Positions 1-9,405 are shown, numbered from the stretch's first letter. The stretch is DNA of 64,000 nucleotides from Chryseobacterium rhizosphaerae (GCF_003385455.1 NZ_QNUF01000001.1:124001-188000); one strand, 5' to 3'. Notes: generated by a model from the sequence alone, not told the origin. A program made the numbers and translations.

Positions 1-72
1 AGTCATATCAACTCTTATTAATTTCTTTTTTTGCTTGCCGCCTTGTTTTTCTTGTGCGATTACTTCAGCCAT
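1..72 (-). CDS. ExbD-type biopolymer transporter, N-terminal fragment cut by the window edge
   Basis: The reverse strand opens with ATG at 72 and stays open to base 1, giving 24 residues that begin MAEVIAQEKQGGK and end in RVDMT. This matches the start of the second ExbD gene in this window (21052-21624), whose N-terminus is also MAEVQVQEKGGKGGK followed by RVDMTPMVDLG, just ahead of the single membrane helix with the proton-relay aspartate. ExbD works with ExbB and TonB to deliver proton-motive force to outer-membrane receptors. Most of the gene lies outside the window, so the call rests on the N-terminus alone. It implies a second ExbB/ExbD set in this genome. Confidence 0.7.
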   Translation of the reverse strand, partial: MAEVIAQEKQGGKQKKKLIRVDMT

Positions 73-210
73 AATTAATACTTTAAATGTTAAACGGTAT
101 TTGATGAAAACTTTTAAAACCCGATCGTAGTTTGGTTGAATTCATACAAAGTTTATACCTAAATTTCTTAAATGTTATGAATTTGCAAAAATTAATTATT
201 ATTTGGCACG

Positions 211-246
211 AAAAAGCCTTATGGTATTTCAATTTCATAAGGCTTT
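211..246 (-). terminator. Rho-independent terminator of the T9SS cargo gene
   Basis: On the reverse strand, 9-bp arms AGCCTTATG (236-244) and CATAAGGCT (215-223) enclose a 12-nt loop and are followed by a short T run, 26 nt after the stop codon of the gene ending at 270. Confidence 0.75.
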
Positions 247-269
247 AAGATTTTTTAACTATATGACGT

Positions 270-1808
270 TTATTTCTTTAGAATTAGTTTTTCATTTAAA
301 ATGATTTTTCCCTTATTTTCAATTTGAATCATATAAATTCCCGGAATTAGCTGAGAGGTATTTATTATTACTTTGTCTTCATGATAATTTTTAGACAATA
401 GCTTTCTTCCGGATGTATCTGTAATGGTTACAACTGATCCATCTGGGAGATTCCTGATATTAATGAACTCTTTGGCAGGATTAGGAAAGAAAGATATAGA
501 TTGGTTGGCTTTAGCTTCCGCGGTAGCCAATGTTGTGGTAGGCATAAGTTTTACAATCCAGAAGTCTGAAAAACCATCTGAATGATTTCCTGAAACGTCT
601 CCGTCATTAGAGTCTGTATTACCTGCAAGAATAAATCCTCCATCTGCTGTTTCTATTGCTGAATTCAGTTGGTCTGTAGCACTTCCACCTAAGCTTTTCT
701 CCCATATAATACTGCCTGTTGCATTAAGTTTGGCAACATAGAAGTTGTCTGTGAGGTCTGTTGAGCTCGTTGTAGTTCCCCCAATAAGATAGCCGTTATC
801 TGATGTTAATTCAACAGATGAAGCTCCATCATAACCGGTTCCGCTGAGAAACTGTTTCCATTGAATATCTCCGGTATTGTTAAGTTTAAAAATCCAAATG
901 TTGGGTGAATTAGTATTTCCTGTAGCATCCCCGTCTGTAGAATTACTGTTCCCTGCTACAATATATCCACCGTCTATGGTTTGCTTTATTGCGGTAGCGT
1001 AATCATCATGACTGCCCCCTATCTTTTTTTGCCATTGTAGATCTCCGGACGAATTTAATTTCATGATCAGACAGTCGCTATAAGAAATGCCTCCGATTAT
1101 GCTGTTTGTACTGCCGGCTACGATATAACCTCCTTCTGTAGTTTGCTGGATGGAGTAGGCGTAGTCTTTACTATTGCTACCATAAGATTTTTGCCACTGC
1201 AGATTTCCGGTTTGATCCAGTTTGATGATCCAGAAATCTTCCTCTCCATATGCAACGGTAACATCTCCGTTTGAAGAATTGGTATAGCCTGCGATGACAT
1301 AGCCGTTATCAGTAGTTTGTTGAATGGAATAAGCCTGTTCAACAATATCTCCTCCAAAAGTTTTTTCCCACTGAATATTCCCCGATGAATCAAGCTTTAC
1401 AATCCAATAATCAAAACTCCCGTGACTTCCTGTAACATCTCCATCTGATGAAGCAGCTGTGCCTGCGATAATATAGCCGCCATCATTTGTCTGTTGGATG
1501 GAGTTTGCTTCCTCAATACTGTTGCCTCCCAATGATTTTTGCCATTGTATCCCTCCCGAGCTGTTCAGTTTTACAATCCAATAATCAGTCATATAGAGTT
1601 GACCACCGGAGTGATTTCCTGTGACATCTCCATCGGTGGAACTTGAATGTCCTGCAACAATATAACCTCCATCGGTAGTGTGCTTGATTGACTTTGCCCA
1701 TTCTAGATTGCTTCCTCCCAGTGATTTTTGCCACTGGATATTGGGTGCTTGGGCATACATTGAAATAGAGCAGCCTAAGGCTGCCAGAATGTAAAATAAC
1801 TTTTTCAT
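270..1808 (-). CDS. Secreted repeat protein with C-terminal T9SS type A sorting domain
   Basis: 512 residues. Residues 1-20 form a signal peptide ending YAQ. Residues about 21-425 hold seven repeats of roughly 54-63 residues, each with a W-x-K-S-x-G-G element (W26, W89, W147, W205, W259, W317, W369), then a QQTxDGGYIxAG strand and a DFWIVKLN-like strand. This is typical of beta-propeller-like lipoprotein or adhesin repeats of unknown ligand in Bacteroidetes. Residues about 437-512 match the type A Por secretion C-terminal domain (SISFFPNPAKEFINI near the start, short basic end). The protein should cross the inner membrane by Sec and the outer membrane by T9SS, then be released or anchored. 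It stands alone between two terminators. Confidence 0.85.
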   Translation of the reverse strand: MKKLFYILAALGCSISMYAQAPNIQWQKSLGGSNLEWAKSIKHTTDGGYIVAGHSSSTDGDVTGNHSGGQLYMTDYWIVKLNSSGGIQWQKSLGGNSIEEANSIQQTNDGGYIIAGTAASSDGDVTGSHGSFDYWIVKLDSSGNIQWEKTFGGDIVEQAYSIQQTTDNGYVIAGYTNSSNGDVTVAYGEEDFWIIKLDQTGNLQWQKSYGSNSKDYAYSIQQTTEGGYIVAGSTNSIIGGISYSDCLIMKLNSSGDLQWQKKIGGSHDDYATAIKQTIDGGYIVAGNSNSTDGDATGNTNSPNIWIFKLNNTGDIQWKQFLSGTGYDGASSVELTSDNGYLIGGTTTSSTDLTDNFYVAKLNATGSIIWEKSLGGSATDQLNSAIETADGGFILAGNTDSNDGDVSGNHSDGFSDFWIVKLMPTTTLATAEAKANQSISFFPNPAKEFINIRNLPDGSVVTITDTSGRKLLSKNYHEDKVIINTSQLIPGIYMIQIENKGKIILNEKLILKK

Positions 1809-1902
1809 TTGCGTTTAATTTAGAATTGTTTTCTAAATATATTGAAAAAGACTTTACTTAATGAAACAAGTTAGTAAGTGTTGATCTATTTCTAATAAGT
1901 GT

Positions 1903-1936
1903 AAAAAAAAGCCTTACCAATAGAATTGATAAGGCT
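1903..1936 (-). terminator. Rho-independent terminator of the tilS-dsbD operon
   Basis: Read on the reverse strand, 12-bp arms (1925-1936 and 1910-1921, one mismatch) with a 3-nt loop are followed by eight T residues. It lies 22 nt beyond the dsbD stop codon. Confidence 0.8.
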
Positions 1937-1957
1937 TAGTCTATTATAAAGTAGTAT

Positions 1958-4024
1958 CTATTTAGTCTTCTTGAAAAAATCTACTCCGCATTCTAAGAAT
2001 TTTTTGAAATCCTCTTTTGGCATATATCCGGAAACAGGGGTATTGATCACTTTTCCGTCAGGAGTTATTAAAACATAGTGAGGCTGAGAGTTATTATTAA
2101 AGTTAACCTGTTGGAATAAGCTCCATCTGTCACCAATTGTTTTTACTTTTTTAATCTGTCCTTCTCCAAGGTCTATTTTAGTTTTTTGATCTTCAGGAAG
2201 CTCTTCTTTATCATCTACATATAAAGAAGCTAATACTACGTCATTTTGTAATATTGGTAGAATATCCGGTTCACTCCAGACAAATTCTTCCATTTTTCTA
2301 CAGTTTTCGCAACCGTATCCTGTGAAGTCAATTAAGATTGGTTTGTTTTCCTTTTTGGCAATTTCAATAGCTTTGAAAAAGTCATGCTCCGGATGCATTC
2401 CTAAAATCCCATCTTTTTCATCGTGGAAATAGCTAACATTCAATGGAGGTAAAATACCACTTAGCACCTGAAGTTTAGGACGCTCAGAAGGAATTAATCC
2501 CTGGATCAGATAAATGACAAATCCAAAACCTAATACCCCAAGGATCTTTCTGGTGATAGAGATCTTTGGTTTTTTATCATCATGCGGGAATTTGATCAGC
2601 CCGAATAAATATAAAGCAAGCCCTAGAGCAATAATGATCCAGATGGCAATGAAAAGCTCTCTTTTTAAGAAGAAAGTTTTAGAAACCAAATCCGCCTTGG
2701 ATAAGAATTTTAAAGCTAATGCCAATTCTACGAATCCTAAAACAACTTTCACGGTATTCATCCATCCTCCTGATTTTGGAAGACTTTGTAAGGCTTGTGG
2801 GAATAAAGCCAATAGTCCAAATACAATGGCCCAAGCCAACCCAAATCCTGCTAATGCAAAAGTCAGCAGCATAGGAACATTGGAAGATCCTGTTACCGCA
2901 CTTCCCAGTAAACTTCCTAAAATAGGTCCTGTACAAGAGAAAGAAACGATCACCAGTGTAAGTGCCATAAAGAAGATTCCGATGATCCCTCCGGCTTCTT
3001 CTGCTTTAGAAGATTTATTGGCAATAGAACTTGGTAATGTAATATCATAATACCCGAAGAAACTTCCGGCAAAGAAAATAAAGATGATAAAGAAGGCAAT
3101 ATTCAGCCATACACTTGTAGAAATCTCATTGAAGATATTTCCGGCAATCCCGTCAATAATATGGAAAGGAATACTTAATAAGACAAAAATAAGAAGAATG
3201 AAAAATCCGTAGATAATGGCATCTCTTTTTCCTTTTGCTTTATCTTTACTTCCTTTGGTAAAGAAGGAAACCGTTAGTGGAATCATAGGGAAAACACAAG
3301 GTGTTAACAAGGCAATTAAACCTCCGATGAATCCTAAGAACAGGTAGGTCCAGTAATTTTCTTCTATTTTTGTAGACGCTGTACCACAGTCAGTTAATGG
3401 GTTTTTGAAATCTAATGTTTCAATTTTCAGCTGTTTAGGGTCTAATTTTGAAACTTCTGAAACGGTAACTTCCTGTTTTGGAGCATTCTCAGTAACTGTT
3501 TCAACGGTTTTTACTGAGTCTTTTACTGCCAGAGGTGTTTCTTCAACAGCCTCTTCAGTAGCCCCTTTTGGAGTTACTTTTTGGTTAAATTCTAAAGTAT
3601 TGGGAGCTAAACAAACCCTGTCGTCACAAGTCTGATACGTAATCTCCGAAGTAACATCTGCAGGTTTTGCAGGATCTTTTAATTTGAACTTCTGTTTGAA
3701 GCCGGCTGAATTGGAATAGAAAACAATAGTTCCTCCAAAAGCCTCAGAAAATTCTTCATGCTTTTTACCGACCTCGGTAAATTTTCCGATCAGTTCGATA
3801 TTTTTTCCTGAAACTTTATACTCAGTTGGAATTCCGGTGTCTTCCGGTAAATCTTTTGAGTAAATATGCCAGCCTTTTTCCATGGTGGCATTCAAAACCG
3901 CTTCATACTGGTTATTTCCCAGATCGTTGATGGTGAATTTAAACTTTACAGGATTTTTTATCTGTGCATTAATTCCTGTCGCTAAAAATAGTAGAATTAA
4001 TAAAAACCAATTTCTAAATTTCAT
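1958..4024 (-). CDS. dsbD: DsbD-family thiol:disulfide interchange protein
   Basis: 688 residues from the chosen ATG at 4024, which starts directly at the signal peptide (MKFRNWFLLILLFLATG, cleavage after INAQ); the frame is open to 4111 but that would place 29 unlikely residues before it. Order: periplasmic N-terminal DsbD-alpha domain with the Cys pair in TCDDRVC; an acidic or Thr/Val-rich linker; a polytopic membrane domain with conserved Cys in LTPCVFPMIPL and SCTGPILGSLLG; a C-terminal thioredoxin-like domain with CENC near residues 572-575. The family passes electrons from cytosolic thioredoxin to periplasmic thiol proteins, including cytochrome c maturation partners. The start overlaps the 3' end of tilS by 11 nt, indicating translational coupling. 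Confidence 0.93.
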   Translation of the reverse strand: MKFRNWFLLILLFLATGINAQIKNPVKFKFTINDLGNNQYEAVLNATMEKGWHIYSKDLPEDTGIPTEYKVSGKNIELIGKFTEVGKKHEEFSEAFGGTIVFYSNSAGFKQKFKLKDPAKPADVTSEITYQTCDDRVCLAPNTLEFNQKVTPKGATEEAVEETPLAVKDSVKTVETVTENAPKQEVTVSEVSKLDPKQLKIETLDFKNPLTDCGTASTKIEENYWTYLFLGFIGGLIALLTPCVFPMIPLTVSFFTKGSKDKAKGKRDAIIYGFFILLIFVLLSIPFHIIDGIAGNIFNEISTSVWLNIAFFIIFIFFAGSFFGYYDITLPSSIANKSSKAEEAGGIIGIFFMALTLVIVSFSCTGPILGSLLGSAVTGSSNVPMLLTFALAGFGLAWAIVFGLLALFPQALQSLPKSGGWMNTVKVVLGFVELALALKFLSKADLVSKTFFLKRELFIAIWIIIALGLALYLFGLIKFPHDDKKPKISITRKILGVLGFGFVIYLIQGLIPSERPKLQVLSGILPPLNVSYFHDEKDGILGMHPEHDFFKAIEIAKKENKPILIDFTGYGCENCRKMEEFVWSEPDILPILQNDVVLASLYVDDKEELPEDQKTKIDLGEGQIKKVKTIGDRWSLFQQVNFNNNSQPHYVLITPDGKVINTPVSGYMPKEDFKKFLECGVDFFKKTK

Positions 4025-5363
4025 TTTTCGTTTCATTAAAAATTTTGAGACTCCATTTTGTTTTCTCATCCTTTGTATATTTTCTGTCCTGTCTGAGAGG
4101 AAGTATTCCAAGTACGGAATTATTGCTGTCAGCCAGTATCCAAATTTTTTGCCTCGCTAAAATAGATAATTTTTCGTCCCTAAAAAATTTAGAAACTTTC
4201 TTTTTTCCTGAAAACCCGATAGGATAAAATTCATCACCATCCTGCTGCTTTCTCAGGCGTAGTGGAAACTGAAGTTTTTCAGCATCAAAATCCCATTCAA
4301 AATCCTTATTGATTCCATCAATCTCTTCAATAGTGTTTTTGAGGTCAAGATTGATTTGATCTTCAGAAAAATTAAAATGATCAATCAGGATAATTTCATC
4401 GGTAGACTTCTGCTCTTTATTTCGGTCAATAAATATCAATTCGTCACGGTTGATGACCAGTTGGTATTCTTTTGAAAAAAAAGAACTGTTGTTTTCAGCT
4501 GTGAAAATCTTAGGGATTTCTTCTTCCTGAGTAAATCCATATTTCTTTAAAATTTCAAACTTTACGAAATCGCTTTCCTGATCCAGCTTTTCCTTTGATA
4601 AGATTTTATAGTCTTGGTTAAATAAGGAAAGCTTATTTTCTATTTCTTCAACCTGTTTTCGAACAAAATCTTTAGTTTGATTCAGGTAGAAAGAACTCTT
4701 TTTAAAGTTTTCCAAAAAGTGATCATTAGTCTCCATGAGTTGGGGAACGATTTCATTTCTGATCTTATTTCTTAAATAATCACTTTTTTTATTGGATAGA
4801 TCCTCACGGAATTCAATATGGTTTTCCTCAGCAAACTGATAAATTTCTTTTTTGGAAAAAGTTAAGAGCGGACGGAGAATATGATTGTAGTGAGAAGGAA
4901 TACCGCTCAGTCCATTAATACCAGCTGCTTTGGAAAGATTAATAATAAAAGTTTCCAGCTGATCGTTGAGGTGATGTGCGGTAACCAGAAATTCAAGCTT
5001 TTCCTGATTCTGAATTTCTTTAAAAAAATGATAGCGGAGTTCTCTTGCCCAAAGCTGAATAGAGTGGTCCGGTTTTTTATCTTTTTCAGAAACTTCATAC
5101 AGATGAAACTTTATATGATTTTTCTCACAAAAATCCTGAACTACTTTCTGATCCAGATCAGAATCTTTACCACGAAGTTTATAATTGATGTGAGCGACCT
5201 GTATGTCACACTTTTTATCTTGCCCATTATCCCGCAAATCCTGAAATAATGAGGCCAGAACCATAGAATCTGCACCTCCGCTTACCGCCAGAAGGTAGGA
5301 GTGTTTTTCAGGTTGATCAACAAGGTTTTCTAATTGATTTTTAAAGCTTGGTTTTTTCAACAT
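4014..5363 (-). CDS. tilS: tRNA(Ile)-lysidine synthase
   Basis: 449 residues. The ATP-pyrophosphatase loop SGGADS is at residues 28-33, followed by the TilS core (VAHINYKLRGKDSDLD, TAHHLNDQLET, LRPLLTFSKKEI). The C-terminal third carries the TilS substrate-binding region, with RLRKQQDGDEFYPIG and a KKVSKFFRDEK segment. The enzyme attaches lysine to C34 of the CAU-anticodon tRNA-Ile and so makes AUA decoding possible; it is essential in most bacteria. It is the first gene of a two-gene operon with dsbD. A -7 element on the reverse strand (5387-5394) lies 23 nt upstream of the ATG. Confidence 0.95.
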   Translation of the reverse strand: MLKKPSFKNQLENLVDQPEKHSYLLAVSGGADSMVLASLFQDLRDNGQDKKCDIQVAHINYKLRGKDSDLDQKVVQDFCEKNHIKFHLYEVSEKDKKPDHSIQLWARELRYHFFKEIQNQEKLEFLVTAHHLNDQLETFIINLSKAAGINGLSGIPSHYNHILRPLLTFSKKEIYQFAEENHIEFREDLSNKKSDYLRNKIRNEIVPQLMETNDHFLENFKKSSFYLNQTKDFVRKQVEEIENKLSLFNQDYKILSKEKLDQESDFVKFEILKKYGFTQEEEIPKIFTAENNSSFFSKEYQLVINRDELIFIDRNKEQKSTDEIILIDHFNFSEDQINLDLKNTIEEIDGINKDFEWDFDAEKLQFPLRLRKQQDGDEFYPIGFSGKKKVSKFFRDEKLSILARQKIWILADSNNSVLGILPLRQDRKYTKDEKTKWSLKIFNETKNEI

Positions 5364-5386
5364 ATACGTTGAGAATTTCTTTTATG

Positions 5387-5428
5387 CAAAGATAACCGAT
5401 ATAATTCAATTGAATTTTCCTAACTTTG
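5387..5428. promoter_or_regulatory. Divergent -7 elements for tilS (-) and the OmpA-like gene (+)
   Basis: 5387-5394 reads TATCTTTG on the reverse strand, 23 nt before tilS. 5421-5428 reads TAACTTTG on the forward strand, 22 nt before the ATG at 5451. Both fit the Bacteroidetes TAnnTTTG consensus; neither has a convincing TTTG -33 box at normal spacing. Confidence 0.6.
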
Positions 5429-5450
5429 ATTGGTCTAAAAATGATTATTT

Positions 5451-6284
5451 ATGAAGATTTTAAAAATTTTAGCAGTTTCTGCAATGGCGCTGGGTATGAC
5501 ATCTTGTGTAAGCAAGAAACAATACGATGCCCTGAGCACAAACTATAAGCAGTGTATTGAAAATATCGGAGAAAGACAAAGAGAAATTCAGGATTTGAAA
5601 TCTCAGAATTCTGCATTGACAGGTGAGAATAGCCTACTGAAAAGCCAGCATGATGCGTTGAAATCATCACTGGATGCATGTCTTTCAAATACAGGAAAAA
5701 GCTCTGCGAACATCGATAAATTGGTAAGTGAAATCAACTCTTCAAATTCATACATCAAACAATTGATTTCAAACAATGCTAAAAATGACAGCTTGAATCT
5801 GGCGTTGTCTAACAAGCTGAAGAGATCTTTAGATAATGTATCTGATGAAGATGTACAGGTGAAAGTACTGAAAGGTGTAGTGATGATCTCACTTTCAGAT
5901 AAAATGTTATACAAAACAGGGGATTACAATATCTTACCTGCAGCTCAGGAAGTACTTGGTAAAGTAGCAAAAGTAATCAATGATTATGATAAATATTCTG
6001 TACTGATAGAAGGTAACACAGATAATGCGCCATTAAACTCTCCAAATTTACCTAGAGATAACTGGGATCTTTCTGCATTGAGAGGAACTTCTGTAGCTAA
6101 AGTCCTTCAGACTCAGTTTGGAGTAGACCCTGCGAGAATGACCGCGGGAGGACGTTCTGAATATAATCCTAAAGCTACAAACATGAGTGTTTCCGGTAGA
6201 GGTGAAAACAGAAGAACAGAAATCATCATTATGCCTAAGCTTGATGAATTTATGAAGCTGATGGATATCGCTCCAAAGAAATAA
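5451..6284 (+). CDS. OmpA-family peptidoglycan-binding lipoprotein
   Basis: 277 residues. The N-terminus MKILKILAVSAMALGMTSC is a lipoprotein signal with the lipidated Cys at residue 19. Residues about 25-110 are a heptad-like coiled coil rich in Q, N, S and K. The C-terminal half is an OmpA/MotB-type domain: VLIEGNTDNAP, the DNWDLSALRGTSV helix, RMTAGGRSEYNP and the closing NRRTEIII motif, which normally binds meso-diaminopimelate of peptidoglycan. The likely role is to tether the outer membrane to the wall. It is transcribed alone from the -7 element at 5421 and ends at the hairpin at 6309. Confidence 0.9.
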   Translation: MKILKILAVSAMALGMTSCVSKKQYDALSTNYKQCIENIGERQREIQDLKSQNSALTGENSLLKSQHDALKSSLDACLSNTGKSSANIDKLVSEINSSNSYIKQLISNNAKNDSLNLALSNKLKRSLDNVSDEDVQVKVLKGVVMISLSDKMLYKTGDYNILPAAQEVLGKVAKVINDYDKYSVLIEGNTDNAPLNSPNLPRDNWDLSALRGTSVAKVLQTQFGVDPARMTAGGRSEYNPKATNMSVSGRGENRRTEIIIMPKLDEFMKLMDIAPKK

Positions 6285-6308
6285 TTAAATCAATTATAAC
6301 ATAACAGT

Positions 6309-6340
6309 AAATCCCGAAGAAATTCGGGATTTATTTTTTT
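6309..6340 (+). terminator. Rho-independent terminator of the OmpA-like gene
   Basis: Arms AAATCCCGAA (6309-6318) and TTCGGGATTT (6323-6332) with a GAAA loop, then a T run. The same CCCGAA/TTCGGG core is used again at 9213-9247. Confidence 0.85.
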
Positions 6341-6626
6341 ATATACCAAGTTCATCTTCTATCAAAAGTAGATGGTGTAAGAATGTTTTCAAAGATGGAA
6401 ATAGAGAGTTTTGCTTTTTGTGTAACTTTTAAAGTGATCACACTACCTATTTGATATAAAGAAATTGATATCGAAAATCAATTGGATACATTGAGCCTGT
6501 TGGCTTTCTTTTAAAAATAGAAAGAGTTCTGAAAATATTTGAAATAAACAGGAAAACTGAAAAATGGAGAGTGCATTTACTGATCAGAAATTACTCAATA
6601 TGCCAGACCATAGAAAACAATAACAC
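6341..6626. other. Intergenic stretch without recognised content
   Basis: About 290 bases between the OmpA-like gene's terminator and the M1 peptidase. Short frames are closed by frequent stops and I see no clear TAnnTTTG, repeat or RNA fold. It presumably holds the peptidase promoter. Confidence 0.5.
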
Positions 6627-9122
6627 ATGAAAACAATTATTTTATCGCTAAGCATGGTAACTCTTTTTTTTTCCGGAAAAGTTTTTGGGCAAACAGAAAC
6701 CTCCGGAAGGAAAAAAATCTATAGAGCTACACATACAAAAAGAACGGAGCTTAAGCATACAAAACTGAAAGTAAATTTTGATTATCAGAAAGAAGAGATG
6801 AACGGAGAAGAGTGGCTTACCGCTTCACCTTATTTTTATCCGTCTGATTCACTGGTACTGGATGCTAAAGGAATGCTGATCCACGAAGTGGCTATGGATA
6901 AAGAAGGACGTAAATCTCCATTACAATATGAGTACAAAAATAATATCCTTAGCATTCGATTAGATAAAACCTATCTCAAAAATCAGGAGTATACAGTTTA
7001 TATAAAATATACTTCCCGCCCGAATGAAGTAGAGAAACAGGGTAGTCCGGCAAAAGGCTTATACTTTATCAATGCTCAGAGTACGGATCAGAATAATCTG
7101 CCTCAGATCTGGACGGATGGGGAAACGGAATATTCTTCAGCCTGGTTTCCCACTATAGATAAGCCCAACCAGAAAACCACTCAGGAAATCTATATGACAG
7201 TTCCGGATAAATATGTTAGTCTTTCTAATGGAGTTTTAAAAGATTCCCGAAAAGAACCTAATGCTATGAGAACGGATCATTGGGTAATGGATAAAAGACA
7301 TTCTGTATATCTTGCTTTTATGGGGGTAGGAGATTATGCAATTGTGAAGGATCAGTGGGAAAATATTCCTATAGATTATTATATAGAAAAGGAATATGAG
7401 CCTTATGCAAAGCAAATCTATGGTCATACTCCTGAAATGATGGCGTTTTTCTCTAAAAAACTAGGCTATGATTATCCCTGGATAAAATATGCACAAATCT
7501 CGGGAAGAGATTATCCAAGTGCAGCCATGGAAAATACTACCGCCACTTTACATAATACACAGGTATTGCAGAAACCTGGACAGCTGGCAGATGAGAACCG
7601 GTGGGAAAATATTATAGCACATGAATTATTTCATCATTGGTTTGGTGATCTGGTGACAGCGGAAAGCTGGAGTAATCTTACCGTAAATGAATCATTTGCG
7701 AATTATTCTGAATATTTGTGGTATGAATATAAGTATGGAAAGGACCAGGCAGATTATCATTTAATGTCAGAAATTAATAAGTATATCCATACCCCTTCAG
7801 ACTTTCAGAAAGATCTTGTAAGGTTTGATTATGATTCCTCCGAGGATGTTTTTGATTTAGTATCGTATCAAAAGGGAGGGGGAATTCTTCACATGCTTAG
7901 AAATTATCTGGGTGATGAAGCTTTTTTCGCCGGAATGACCGATTATTTAAAAACCTATGAATATCAAAATGCAGAGGCTGAGCAATTGAGGCTGTCATTT
8001 GAGAGAATATCTGGAAAAGACCTGAATTGGTTTTTCAATCAATGGTATTATGGCAGTGGAAATCCTCAATTAAACTACTCCTATACTTTTGAGCCCGTAA
8101 AAAAACAGGTAGAAGTTACAGTCAATCAGTCTCAGGAAAAAGAGTTTGAGTTTCCTTTAGCCATTGATGTTTATGACAATGGGAAGCCGGTACGGCATAA
8201 TGTATGGGTTACTGCCAAAGCGAAAAATACTTTTAGCTTTAATGTTTCTAAAAATCCGGATGTAGTCAATATAAATGCAGATGGAATATTGGTTTCCGAG
8301 ATTACGGATAAGAAAACTGCTACGCAATATCTAATGCAATTCGTTAACTCTAAAGAATTTTCAAGTCGTTATAAAGCATTGACAGGCATAAAAGAGAATC
8401 TGAATGATCCTGCATCTGTCAAATTATTATCTGCCGCCCTTAAAGATCCTTTCTTCAGAATCCGTATCAAAGCATTGGAAATACTAGATGTTTCCAAACC
8501 TGAGCAGGGGAAAATATTAATTCCTGATATTGAAAAATTAGCAGCCAATGATTCTAAAACATTGGTGCAGGCAGCCGCTATTTCAGCGTTAGCAAAAACA
8601 AAGAATAAAAAGTATTTTCCTTTATTTGAAAAGGGATTGAATGCTACGTCCAATGCCGTAAGAGGAAGTGCGTGGCTAGCCATGATAACAGTAGAGCCTT
8701 CAAAAGCAGATGATTTAGCGGATAAAATTGATCTTTCCGATGCGTCCAAAGATATGCTTATTAAAATGATTCCCATTGTTGTTAAAAATAAAGTGACCTC
8801 CCAAATGAAGAATATTACTTCTATTGTGGCATTTTATCCGTTTATTAAATCTCAGAATCCGGAACTGGGAAAATTTTCTGAAGAAGGCTTTAATTGGATT
8901 ATGACTTCTGATAATGCAGCAGCAACGGAGGGTATTGTTAGAATTTTAAGTCAGGCAAAAACTGAGATGTTAAAAAATGCACAAGCCAAAGCGATGGTTT
9001 CTCAGATGTTGAAAGAAGGGCTGTCAAAAAAAATGGAATTTCTGAAACTGAATCCGCAAAAAGCTGAAAGTGTCAATAAACAGATCACGGCTCTGAATAA
9101 AATAATAGAAGAGTATAAATGA
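6627..9122 (+). CDS. M1-family zinc aminopeptidase with C-terminal HEAT-like helices
   Basis: 831 residues, with a signal peptide ending VFGQ near residue 22. The gluzincin motif HELFHHWFGD starts at residue 332, so zinc ligands are H332, H336 and E355 (HExxH-x18-E), with E333 catalytic. The exopeptidase motif appears as AAMEN rather than GxMEN, upstream at about residue 296. After the catalytic and beta-sandwich regions, residues about 570-831 are helical repeats resembling HEAT/ARM units. The enzyme removes N-terminal residues from peptides in the periplasm or outside the cell. It is monocistronic, ending at the hairpin at 9213. Confidence 0.93.
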   Translation: MKTIILSLSMVTLFFSGKVFGQTETSGRKKIYRATHTKRTELKHTKLKVNFDYQKEEMNGEEWLTASPYFYPSDSLVLDAKGMLIHEVAMDKEGRKSPLQYEYKNNILSIRLDKTYLKNQEYTVYIKYTSRPNEVEKQGSPAKGLYFINAQSTDQNNLPQIWTDGETEYSSAWFPTIDKPNQKTTQEIYMTVPDKYVSLSNGVLKDSRKEPNAMRTDHWVMDKRHSVYLAFMGVGDYAIVKDQWENIPIDYYIEKEYEPYAKQIYGHTPEMMAFFSKKLGYDYPWIKYAQISGRDYPSAAMENTTATLHNTQVLQKPGQLADENRWENIIAHELFHHWFGDLVTAESWSNLTVNESFANYSEYLWYEYKYGKDQADYHLMSEINKYIHTPSDFQKDLVRFDYDSSEDVFDLVSYQKGGGILHMLRNYLGDEAFFAGMTDYLKTYEYQNAEAEQLRLSFERISGKDLNWFFNQWYYGSGNPQLNYSYTFEPVKKQVEVTVNQSQEKEFEFPLAIDVYDNGKPVRHNVWVTAKAKNTFSFNVSKNPDVVNINADGILVSEITDKKTATQYLMQFVNSKEFSSRYKALTGIKENLNDPASVKLLSAALKDPFFRIRIKALEILDVSKPEQGKILIPDIEKLAANDSKTLVQAAAISALAKTKNKKYFPLFEKGLNATSNAVRGSAWLAMITVEPSKADDLADKIDLSDASKDMLIKMIPIVVKNKVTSQMKNITSIVAFYPFIKSQNPELGKFSEEGFNWIMTSDNAAATEGIVRILSQAKTEMLKNAQAKAMVSQMLKEGLSKKMEFLKLNPQKAESVNKQITALNKIIEEYK

Positions 9123-9212
9123 TAGTTGTGAAAAGATATTTTAAGATAAGGGAGAAATCAACCAGAGAAATAAAAATCAAAAGTAATCACTATTTACCTT
9201 CAAGGTCTATAT

Positions 9213-9247
9213 AAAAAAATCCCGAAGTAATTCGGGATATGTTTTTT
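9213..9247. terminator. Bidirectional terminator between the M1 peptidase and a small reverse-strand gene
   Basis: ATCCCGAA (9219-9226) and TTCGGGAT (9231-9238) form an 8-bp stem with a 4-nt loop. There is a T run on the forward side and a run of seven A (T on the reverse strand) on the other, so it can serve both converging genes. Confidence 0.8.
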
Positions 9248-9249
9248 AA

Positions 9250-9405
9250 TTAAATTAATTCTTCCTTTTTTAGGAGAGAAATAATTTTTTGCAAAAATGA
9301 ATTGGATATTTCAGTCTTCGTTTTTTTTGCAGAAGAGGGTGTCTTACTTTTCAGTAAAACATTTTTTTGATTCTCACGGTTAGTTTGTTTTTCTTCTGCA
9401 ATCAT
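9250..9405 (-). CDS. Small lysine-rich protein of unknown function
   Basis: 51 residues from the ATG at 9405; the frame extends in the same phase to 9450, but the -7 match CAAAATTA (9438-9445, TAATTTTG on the reverse strand) sits inside that extension, so the inner start is preferred. The product is highly charged (K, E, Q, N, S), with no signal peptide or membrane helix; the last 17 residues (SFLQKIISLLKKEEL) could form an amphipathic helix. I do not recognise a family. Support comes from the promoter element upstream and the bidirectional terminator immediately after the stop codon. It may instead be a chance frame. Confidence 0.4.
   Translation of the reverse strand: MIAEEKQTNRENQKNVLLKSKTPSSAKKTKTEISNSFLQKIISLLKKEELI

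Noticed and set aside
2514..3050. 178-residue forward frame inside dsbD
   Set aside because: It is antisense to a conserved membrane domain; the composition mirrors dsbD codons and no family is recognised.
4025..4111. 29 extra N-terminal residues of DsbD
   Set aside because: They precede a clear signal peptide and lie in tilS coding sequence.
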